This document shows positions 7,436 to 14,000 of a DNA stretch of 24,853 nucleotides, piece after piece. Positions within the stretch are counted from its first letter, which is position 1; each line of letters opens with the position of its first letter. Both the position numbers and the translations under genes were made by a program. Below the pieces are notes generated by a model, which saw only the letters and a list, made by a program, of their open reading frames with translations, searched no databases and was not told where the DNA came from. Origin of the DNA: JAZNSB01 sp045590955 (GTDB taxonomy: Bacteria > Pseudomonadota > Alphaproteobacteria > RF32 > CAG-239); the NCBI GenBank assembly GCA_045590955.1, contig JAZNSB010000058.1, forward strand, positions 1 through 24,853. The letters are read 5' to 3'.

Positions 7436-7834
7436 ATGATTGGAATTGTATTAGTAACTCACGGAAATTTAGCTGTTGAATTTGTTTCTGCAATGCAACA
7501 TGTTGTTGGGCATCAGCAACAAGTAGAAACTGTTTGTATGGCGCCAGATGATGACGTGGATACAAAAAGAAACGAACTTATTCAAAAAGTAAAAGCAACC
7601 GACACCGGAGATGGTGTTGCCGTATTGACAGATATGTTTGGAGGAACCCCATCTAATTTGGCAATATCTATTTTGGATAAAGAGAATATAGAGGTAATTG
7701 CGGGGGTTAATTTACCAATGCTTATTAAGATTGCTTCTTTAAGAAAAGAAAAAAAATTACAGGATGCCGTTAAGGGCGCACAAGAAGCGGGGATAAAATA
7801 TATTCGTATTGCATCGGAGTTGTTAAAAAAGTAA
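7436..7834 (+). CDS. PTS EIIA component, mannose/fructose family
   Basis: 132 residues, a stand-alone EIIA of the mannose family. It accepts phosphate from HPr on His9 in the opening IGIVLVTHG, and carries the family motif TDMFGGTPSN near residue 65. No EIIB, EIIC or EIID gene follows, so it probably acts in regulation rather than sugar transport, as similar stand-alone proteins in alphaproteobacteria are thought to do. It is packed between the unknown 140-residue gene (one base away) and the HPr gene (one base away). No EI, HprK or RapZ gene is in the window. Confidence 0.93.
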   Translation: MIGIVLVTHGNLAVEFVSAMQHVVGHQQQVETVCMAPDDDVDTKRNELIQKVKATDTGDGVAVLTDMFGGTPSNLAISILDKENIEVIAGVNLPMLIKIASLRKEKKLQDAVKGAQEAGIKYIRIASELLKK

Positions 7835-7835
7835 C

Positions 7836-8111
7836 ATGACCAAAGAAATTCAAATCACCTTAGAAATTCAAAACAAAAAGGGGTTACATGCGAGAGCTGC
7901 AGCCGCTTTTGTAAAAACAATATCTCCTTTTGACGCTCAAATTTGTGTGGAAAGGTTGGGACAAGAAGTAAGCGGTTGCTCTATTATGGGCTTGATGATG
8001 TTGGCTGCATCAAAAGGAACAACTATCAACATTAAAGCAAGCGGAAAAGATGCACAAAAGGCCGTTGATGCCCTTAAAGAACTGATAAACAACAAGTTTA
8101 ATGAAGATTAA
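7836..8111 (+). CDS. ptsH: Phosphocarrier protein HPr
   Basis: 91 residues. Takes phosphate from EI and passes it to EIIA. The active-site His18 is in NKKGLHARAAAAF, and the regulatory serine region GCSIMGLMMLA is present (Ser49, matching Ser46 of Gram-positive HPr), so control by an HprK-type kinase is possible, although no hprK is nearby. It starts one base after the EIIA stop. No clear terminator follows, so the small ORF at 8195 may be on the same transcript. Confidence 0.95.
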   Translation: MTKEIQITLEIQNKKGLHARAAAAFVKTISPFDAQICVERLGQEVSGCSIMGLMMLAASKGTTINIKASGKDAQKAVDALKELINNKFNED

Positions 8112-8194
8112 ACTTTTTTATAGCTTTGTTTTTTTCTCCCAGCGCTTAAATAATTTTTGCTCTTTTGTAAAAATATAAATTTAGGAGAAATAAA

Positions 8195-8305
8195 ATGTCA
8201 TGTGATACAAACGTAAAAAAACCATGCTCTTCATCCAAGGGAACTTCTTGCGGAGGTTCAAACGCATCTGATAACATGGATAAGTCAGCAAGAAGAAGAA
8301 AGTAA
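8195..8305 (+). CDS. Small cysteine-containing protein, 36 residues, unknown
   Basis: A short frame with real signs of expression: AGGAG at 8183-8187, seven bases before the ATG, and a strong terminator eight bases after the stop. The peptide starts MSCDTNVKKPCSSSKG and ends KSARRRK. Its three Cys fall at residues 3, 11 and 19, exactly eight apart, each preceded by Ser or Pro; the middle is Ser/Gly-rich and the tail basic. It has no signal peptide or membrane segment. Metal binding or modification of the cysteines is possible but is guesswork. I recognise no family. It could be transcribed from the PTS operon or from its own promoter; no convincing promoter is visible. Confidence 0.65.
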   Translation: MSCDTNVKKPCSSSKGTSCGGSNASDNMDKSARRRK

Positions 8306-8312
8306 AAACATG

Positions 8313-8348
8313 TTCTCCCTAAAGTTTTTCTTTAGGGAGAATTTTTTT
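8313..8348 (+). terminator. Intrinsic terminator after the small ORF
   Basis: A perfect 12-bp stem (TTCTCCCTAAAG at 8313-8324 with 8330-8341), loop of five T, and a T run after it. Likely ends the PTS/small-ORF transcript. Confidence 0.93.
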
Positions 8349-8409
8349 CTGTATTTTTTTATAAAAATGATGCATAGTAGTTCAAGTTTAATCAATTTTA
8401 GGAAAACAA

Positions 8410-8988
8410 ATGCTTTCTATTATATTTTTTTGCATCTTTTTATTAATTCCCAATATAACAGCAGCACAAACACCTTCTAACGAAGATGTGTTGCAAATTC
8501 AAAATTACCTAAACGGCATTCGCTCCCTTCAAGCAAATTTTATACAAACAGCAAGCAACGGATCTGCTGCAACAGGAAAAATGTATATGCAAAAACCCAA
8601 TATGATAAGAATGGAATATAATCCCCCTTATTCTGTCTTGATTGTTGGTGATGGAAAAAACATTGTTTATAACGACAAAGATATTGATCAGGTTACAGAA
8701 ATTGATTATGACGACGTACCGGCAACACTTATTTTAACCGGAGATATTGTTATTGACGGTAAACGAGTAAAAGTATTGGATTATTATAAAGATGCCGGAA
8801 CAACCGTGGTAACACTAGAACACAAAATTAAGGGAGACATTGGTCCAATCACACTGGTCTTTGAAAACTCTCCTTTTGAATTAAAACAGTGGAAAGTCAC
8901 AGACCCACAAGGAATTGAAATTACTGTCTCCCTATATGATGTTCATTTAGATATCAATATAGATAAAAAAATGTTCTCTTTTAAATAA
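8410..8988 (+). CDS. lolA: Outer-membrane lipoprotein carrier LolA
   Basis: Periplasmic chaperone that takes lipoproteins from LolCDE at the inner membrane to the outer membrane. 192 residues. A signal peptide (MLSIIFFCIFLLIPNITAA, cleaved near residue 19) leads into the LolA fold: YLNGIRSLQANFIQTASNG, then GKMYMQKPNMIRMEYNPPY, then the pattern IVGDGKNIVYND that is characteristic of the family. AGGA precedes the ATG. It stands alone behind a terminator. Its last 8 bases overlap the end of the convergent DUF1015 gene, so neither has a hairpin terminator between them. Confidence 0.93.
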   Translation: MLSIIFFCIFLLIPNITAAQTPSNEDVLQIQNYLNGIRSLQANFIQTASNGSAATGKMYMQKPNMIRMEYNPPYSVLIVGDGKNIVYNDKDIDQVTEIDYDDVPATLILTGDIVIDGKRVKVLDYYKDAGTTVVTLEHKIKGDIGPITLVFENSPFELKQWKVTDPQGIEITVSLYDVHLDINIDKKMFSFK

Positions 8989-10207
8989 ACTTAGAAACAA
9001 CCCCATCGGCAAGCTTTGGCTCAAACCAGGTTGATTTTGGCGGCATAATCTGATTTGCATCTGCAACAGACATTAATTCAGCAACAGATGTGGCGTACAA
9101 AGAAAATGCAACAGCCATTTCCCCTGAGTTTACTCTTTTTTCTAATTCTTGAGCACCTCTTATGCCTCCAACAAAGTCTATTCTTTCATCCTTTCTGAAG
9201 TCTCCGATATTTAAAACAGGTGTCAAAACATTGTCCGACAAAATGCTAACATCTAAATCTTTAATTGCATCTCCGGTCGGCTTTCCTTTGTAAACAAGTT
9301 TATACCATTTGCCATCAAGATACATGCCAAAATGATTTTTAGAATCCGGAATATATCTGCCAGAACAAGTTGTTACTTCAAAATTTTCTGAAACTTTTGC
9401 AACCAGCTCTTCTGCTGTGAGACCATTAAGATCTTTTACAACCCTGTTATAATCCAAAATTTTCATCTCATCATCAAAAAAGGCAACCGCTAAAAAACTA
9501 TCCCAAGCATTGTTGCCATCACCACCTCTTTCTGCGGCAACCCTTGATGCCGCTGCAGAACGATGGTGTCCATCGGCAATATATGCCATATTTTGTTCTT
9601 GGAATTTTTCCGTAATAAGGTTTACAGAAGCCTCGTCATCAATAATCCAGAGGCTATGTATTACACCATAGTCTCCAACCACACTGAATTCTGCCGGTCT
9701 GCCGGTTACCACCTCTTTTAAAAGTTGTTTTATTTCAGGAATGTTTTTGTTAATTAAAAGAGCCGGTCCTGTTTGTGCTCCAACAGCGTTGATTTGCCTT
9801 ACTCTGTCATCTTCTTTGGCAACTCTGGTAAATTCATGGCGCTTAATTCTTGCCTCATTATATGCCTGCACACTGGCTCCTACAACCAACCCTGTCTGGA
9901 TATGATCTCCCATGGTAAGCTGGTATACATAATATGCATCTTTGGTATGTTGATATAACATATTGTCATTTAACAGTTTTACAAAATTTTCTTTAGCTTT
10001 TGCATATACAGATGCATCATACTCGTTTATGTTTTCTGGTAAATCTATCTCTGCTTTGGAAACATGCAAAAAGCTCTTTGGGTTATCTTTTGCTTTTACC
10101 CTGGCTTCTGCAGATGATAAAACATCATATGGCGGAGCTATTATTTCTGCCGCAAAGTTTTTATTTGGTAAAATGCCTTTGAACGGGGTATATATGGGCA
10201 AACTCAT
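8981..10207 (-). CDS. DUF1015 family protein
   Basis: 408 residues, cytoplasmic. It matches the DUF1015 pattern: N-terminal IAPPYDV, central RHEFT (123-127), the hallmark DGHHR (212-216, in YIADGHHRSAAA) and the C-terminal MPPKSTWFEPK. The family has no settled function that I can state; DGHHR is reminiscent of ParB-like serine kinases (SerK, SbnI), which makes a small-molecule kinase a possibility only. The start has AAAGGA upstream. It follows the response-regulator gene by 19 bases or fewer and is the last gene of the gyrB operon. It collides tail to tail with lolA. Confidence 0.9.
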   Translation of the reverse strand: MSLPIYTPFKGILPNKNFAAEIIAPPYDVLSSAEARVKAKDNPKSFLHVSKAEIDLPENINEYDASVYAKAKENFVKLLNDNMLYQHTKDAYYVYQLTMGDHIQTGLVVGASVQAYNEARIKRHEFTRVAKEDDRVRQINAVGAQTGPALLINKNIPEIKQLLKEVVTGRPAEFSVVGDYGVIHSLWIIDDEASVNLITEKFQEQNMAYIADGHHRSAAASRVAAERGGDGNNAWDSFLAVAFFDDEMKILDYNRVVKDLNGLTAEELVAKVSENFEVTTCSGRYIPDSKNHFGMYLDGKWYKLVYKGKPTGDAIKDLDVSILSDNVLTPVLNIGDFRKDERIDFVGGIRGAQELEKRVNSGEMAVAFSLYATSVAELMSVADANQIMPPKSTWFEPKLADGVVSKFI

Positions 10208-10226
10208 TTTTGTTCCTTTCAGATGG

Positions 10227-10838
10227 TTAGTAAATTAGTTTATAGTGTCCGTCTACCGTCTCTATTAGACGATTTCCGGGAAATGCTTTTTCTATTTTTT
10301 GGCGCATTCTGTATATGTGTGTTTCAACAGTGTGGGTGGTAGCGTCAGAACTATATTTCCAAACCTCTTTTAGCAATGTTGCTTTAGATACTATGTGCCC
10401 CTTGTTTTTATATAAAAATCTGAGAATTTCTATTTCTCTTTCTGTTAATCTTGCTTTTTCTCGGGATGACACATTAATGATTTCTCTGTTTCCCAAAACC
10501 ACTTCAAACTGACCGAATTTTAGATTTGCTTTTTTACTGACACCAAACAGTTGCGGAGTTGACCTTATCTGTGCAATTAAGTCTGCTAACTTAACTGGTT
10601 TTGTAATCTGAATTCCAGTCTTAATAATGTTTTCGTTCTGCGTGCAAATAAAAAAAGCCGGTGTTTTTTTATTGTTTTGAACCAGCTCTGTATATTTTTG
10701 TATATCTTCATCAACCACAATCAAATCAAACATTTCTCCATGCTCTGCTAATGAAAAGTCTGGAGCATGGAGAACAATCTGACTCTTAAAGTCTTGTTCA
10801 AACAGTTTATTATTTGAAACAAATCTGATTTTAGGCAT
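10227..10838 (-). CDS. OmpR-type response regulator with a degenerate receiver
   Basis: 203 residues. The C-terminal half (about 105-203) is a clear winged-helix DNA-binding domain: LTEREIEILRFLYKNKG, then THTVETHIYRMRQKIE and the closing ETVDGHYKLIY. The N-terminal receiver is short, about 95 residues. Asp43 (in FDLIVVDED) fits the phosphoacceptor, Thr66 and Lys80 (in TKPVK) fit the other switch residues, but the acidic pair expected after strand 1 is replaced by Ser-Asn-Asn (8-10). Phosphorylation by the usual Mg-dependent route is therefore doubtful. There is no histidine kinase nearby. It starts one base after the gyrB stop, so it is translated with gyrase subunit B. Confidence 0.9.
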   Translation of the reverse strand: MPKIRFVSNNKLFEQDFKSQIVLHAPDFSLAEHGEMFDLIVVDEDIQKYTELVQNNKKTPAFFICTQNENIIKTGIQITKPVKLADLIAQIRSTPQLFGVSKKANLKFGQFEVVLGNREIINVSSREKARLTEREIEILRFLYKNKGHIVSKATLLKEVWKYSSDATTHTVETHIYRMRQKIEKAFPGNRLIETVDGHYKLIY

Positions 10839-10839
10839 A

Positions 10840-13275
10840 TTAGATGTCCAAATTTACCACGTTTAGAGCGTTTTCTTGAATAAACTCTTTTCTTGGCTCA
10901 ACAACATCTCCCATCAGTGTAGAGAACACCTCATCAGCCTCATCTGCATGTTCTATTTTAACCTGTAACAAGGATCTGGCCTCCGGATCAAGAGTGGTTT
11001 CCCACAGTTGTTCTGCATTCATTTCTCCCAAACCCTTATAGCGTTGGATGGCAATACCTTTTTTACCAGTACTCATAATAGCATCAACAAACGCAACAGG
11101 ACCGCTTATAGTCTTTTCTTGGCCTTGTTTTGACTGCAATACAGATGCTTCTGCAAAATTTTCTTTTAAGAAGTCTTTTGCTTCGTTTAATATTTTTGCT
11201 TCTTGTGAATCATAAATATCTCTACCTATAACATGTTCTTCTTTTACACCTCTAAGTGTTCTTGAGCAAACAATAGAGCCTTCTGCACCAATCTCAACCT
11301 TCCACCCCTTATCATACTCTGCTTCAAGAGCGTTCAGGCGATTTTCAAGAACCAAAATTTCTTCAGAAAGTTTTGTGTGGTCATTGATAATTTCCGTATT
11401 GAACAAACCACATATTGCCATTTGTTCCAAAATTTTCTCCGGAGCTTTAACCTTTAATGTGCCAATCAATGTTCTTGCTTTTCTTGTTCTTTCCACCAAA
11501 GAAATAAGATCTTGGCCGGCAATCTGTTCTCCGTTATTTCTAACCAAAACGGCATCATCACAACCGCCTTTTATTAAATACTCTTCCATTTCTTTATCGT
11601 CTTTGAGATAAATAACAGAATTACCCCTCTTGGCCTTATAAAGTGGTGGTTGTGCGATATATACATAACCCTTTTCAAAAAGCTGGGGCATTTGACGATA
11701 GAAAAATGTTAACAACAATGTTCTAATGTGTGCACCATCCACATCAGCATCGGTCATGATTACAATTTTGTGATATCTGCATTTGTCAATGTTAAAATCA
11801 TCTCTTCCTATGCCGGTTCCAAGAGCTGTTATCAGGGTTCCTATTTCTGCAGAATTGAGCATTTTATCAAATCTTGCTCTTTCAACATTTAAGATTTTTC
11901 CTCTTAACGGAAGTATGGCTTGATTTTTACGATGTCTTCCCTGTTTTGCAGAACCGCCGGCAGAATCTCCCTCAACAATGAAAATTTCTGAAAGAGCCGG
12001 ATCTTTTTCTTGGCAATCAGCCAATTTTCCGGGAAGAGTTGAAATATCTAACACACCTTTTCTTCTGGTTAAATCTCTGGCTTTGCGCGCCGCCTCTCTG
12101 GCGGTGGCTGCTTCAACGATTTTGCCGATAATAGTTTTAGCTTCAACAGGATGTTCATCCAACCACTCTTGAAGTTTTTCACCAACAACCCCCTCTACAA
12201 CCGGGCGTACTTCAGATGAAACAAGCTTATCTTTGGTTTGTGAAGAAAATTTAGGGTCGGGAACTTTTACAGAAAGAACACAGGTCAAGCCCTCTCTCAT
12301 ATCTTCGCCCATAAGCTCTATTTTTTCTTTTTTGAACATATTGTTTTGAGCAACATAGTTGTTTATTGTTCTTGTAAGCGCCCCTCTAAATCCGGATAAG
12401 TGGGTTCCCCCATCTCTTTGTGGAACATTGTTAGTAAAACACAGTGTGCTTTCGTGGTATGCATTTGTCCACTGCATTGCCAAATCCAAAGACATGCCGT
12501 CTTTTTCTCCGCTAAAAGCAATGGTTGTTTCATGCAAAGGAGCCTTTGACTTATTCAGATGTTGCACAAAAGAAGACAAACCACCCTCATAATGCATTAC
12601 AACCTCTTTGGCCTCTGCATGTCTGTTGTCTATAAGCTTAAGATAAACCCCTGAGTTAAGAAAAGCCTTTTCTCTAATTGCCCTTTCAAGCGTTTCAAAA
12701 TTAAATTCCGTTTGAGTGAAAATTTCCGGAGATGGCAAAAATGTTACCTCTGTTCCGTGGCGACCCTTTGCCTCACCAACAACTTTTAAGTGCTCTGTAA
12801 CACATCCGTTAGCAAAAGTAACAACATGCTCCTTATCTTCTCGCCAAATTCTTAGTCTGAGCCATGTAGAAAGAGCATTTACAACAGAAACACCTACACC
12901 GTGCAAACCACCAGACACCTTGTATGAGTTGTTATCAAACTTTCCTCCTGAGTGAAGTTCTGTCATTATCACTTCTGCTGCAGAGACACCTTCTTCTTTA
13001 TGAATTCCGACAGGAATTCCTCTTCCGTTGTCTCTAACAGTAACAGAGCCGTCCGCATTTAAAATTACTTCTGTCTTGTCGCAATATCCGGCAAGAGCCT
13101 CGTCTATGGCGTTGTCTAAAACTTCATAAACCATATGATGAAGACCTGAGCCATCGTCTGTATCTCCAATATACATGCCAGGACGTTTTCTTACGGCATC
13201 CAACCCCTTAAGAACTTTAATGGAATCTGCATTATACTTTTGAGAATCTGCAACATCTTTTATTTCTTCACTCAT
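10840..13275 (-). CDS. gyrB: DNA gyrase subunit B
   Basis: ATPase subunit of the type II topoisomerase that supercoils DNA with GyrA. 811 residues, normal. GHKL ATPase: EVLDNAIDEALAG (51-63), DNGRGIPVGIH (82-92), GGLHGVGVSVVNALS (122-136). TOPRIM: EGDSAGGS (Glu435) and TDADVDGAH (Asp509, Asp511, Asp513). The C-terminal gyrase B region has QRYKGLGEMNAEQLW. A stretch between TOPRIM and the tail is of the longer Gram-negative type. GAAAGAG lies before the ATG. It is first in an operon with the response regulator and DUF1015, reading away from the polA operon. gyrB normally sits after recF in many bacteria; here it is inverted and displaced. Confidence 0.98.
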   Translation of the reverse strand: MSEEIKDVADSQKYNADSIKVLKGLDAVRKRPGMYIGDTDDGSGLHHMVYEVLDNAIDEALAGYCDKTEVILNADGSVTVRDNGRGIPVGIHKEEGVSAAEVIMTELHSGGKFDNNSYKVSGGLHGVGVSVVNALSTWLRLRIWREDKEHVVTFANGCVTEHLKVVGEAKGRHGTEVTFLPSPEIFTQTEFNFETLERAIREKAFLNSGVYLKLIDNRHAEAKEVVMHYEGGLSSFVQHLNKSKAPLHETTIAFSGEKDGMSLDLAMQWTNAYHESTLCFTNNVPQRDGGTHLSGFRGALTRTINNYVAQNNMFKKEKIELMGEDMREGLTCVLSVKVPDPKFSSQTKDKLVSSEVRPVVEGVVGEKLQEWLDEHPVEAKTIIGKIVEAATAREAARKARDLTRRKGVLDISTLPGKLADCQEKDPALSEIFIVEGDSAGGSAKQGRHRKNQAILPLRGKILNVERARFDKMLNSAEIGTLITALGTGIGRDDFNIDKCRYHKIVIMTDADVDGAHIRTLLLTFFYRQMPQLFEKGYVYIAQPPLYKAKRGNSVIYLKDDKEMEEYLIKGGCDDAVLVRNNGEQIAGQDLISLVERTRKARTLIGTLKVKAPEKILEQMAICGLFNTEIINDHTKLSEEILVLENRLNALEAEYDKGWKVEIGAEGSIVCSRTLRGVKEEHVIGRDIYDSQEAKILNEAKDFLKENFAEASVLQSKQGQEKTISGPVAFVDAIMSTGKKGIAIQRYKGLGEMNAEQLWETTLDPEARSLLQVKIEHADEADEVFSTLMGDVVEPRKEFIQENALNVVNLDI

Positions 13276-13315
13276 CTTTATCTCTTTCCTTTAACTTGAA
13301 TTTATCTTGAAAGAG

Positions 13316-13346
13316 AGTATACCAAAACGTCTAGAAAACCAAGCAA
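13316..13346 (-). promoter_or_regulatory. Probable gyrB promoter
   Basis: On the minus strand, TATACT (13321-13316) is preceded by TGG, giving an extended -10. TTGCTT lies at 13346-13341 with a long 19-base spacer, so the extended -10 is the main signal. The leader is about 30 bases. Confidence 0.5.
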
Positions 13347-13369
13347 ATTTTACAAAAAAGCCTATGTTT

Positions 13370-13999
13370 TCAACAAAAAAATTCTCTGACGTTGTGCCCT
13401 TCTAAGCGCAACGCTTTCAGACGACGATTTTCCATCAATTCTCGCACATATTTGTTGCGCTCTTCCTTTTGAACACTTCTTGCGGATTGTGATAAAAACT
13501 TATAATTTTCTATTCTTTTACGCTTTTCTGATTTTTCTCTGGCGCCGTAATAGCTTTCTTCTTTTTGCTTTATGTTAATCTTGTGCAAATCTTCCATTGA
13601 GCCTCCTTTTTTTTCTAAAAAAGCCTCAACAAAAAATTGTTTTATTTTTTCTATTGTGTGTTTGATTATTTTTTTTCTTTCTTCATATGGTAAAGATTGC
13701 ATGTTTTTTTCCGCCCGGGCCCGTTGAATGTTTTTAATTATGGCCTGATATATTTGTTTTTTGTGCTTTTTCATCATTTTAAAAACAAAATCTCTCTCTT
13801 CTTTTGTATTATTAAAAGTCCTAACAACGGGGGGTTTTCTTAATCTGTTTATTCTGTTTAATGAATCGGCACGATGCACCATCATTTGTTCGTGCAGTTT
13901 TTTAAAACTTTCTGCGGTTTGTTTTTTGTTGTTTTTTTTGAAAAAAAACAAACCCGATAAAAATAAAACCACCAAACCTAAAAGTATCGTTTTTTGCAT
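13370..13999 (-). CDS. Unknown basic, membrane-anchored protein downstream of polA
   Basis: 209 residues. I place the start at the ATG at 13999, not further upstream inside polA: AGGAG lies 9 bases before it and the ATG begins one base after the polA stop. One hydrophobic segment (about residues 4-20, MQKTILLGLVVLFLSGLFFF) is followed at once by Lys/Asn, so the rest is probably cytoplasmic by the positive-inside rule, or the segment is an uncleaved signal anchor. The remainder is strongly Lys/Arg/Glu-rich and mostly helical (EERKKIIKHTIEKIKQFF; NKYVRELMENRRLKALRLEG), ending in Cys. Such composition could bind nucleic acid or form coiled coils. No family recognised; it is translationally coupled to polA. 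Confidence 0.75.
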   Translation of the reverse strand: MQKTILLGLVVLFLSGLFFFKKNNKKQTAESFKKLHEQMMVHRADSLNRINRLRKPPVVRTFNNTKEERDFVFKMMKKHKKQIYQAIIKNIQRARAEKNMQSLPYEERKKIIKHTIEKIKQFFVEAFLEKKGGSMEDLHKINIKQKEESYYGAREKSEKRKRIENYKFLSQSARSVQKEERNKYVRELMENRRLKALRLEGHNVREFFC

Positions 14000-14000
14000 C

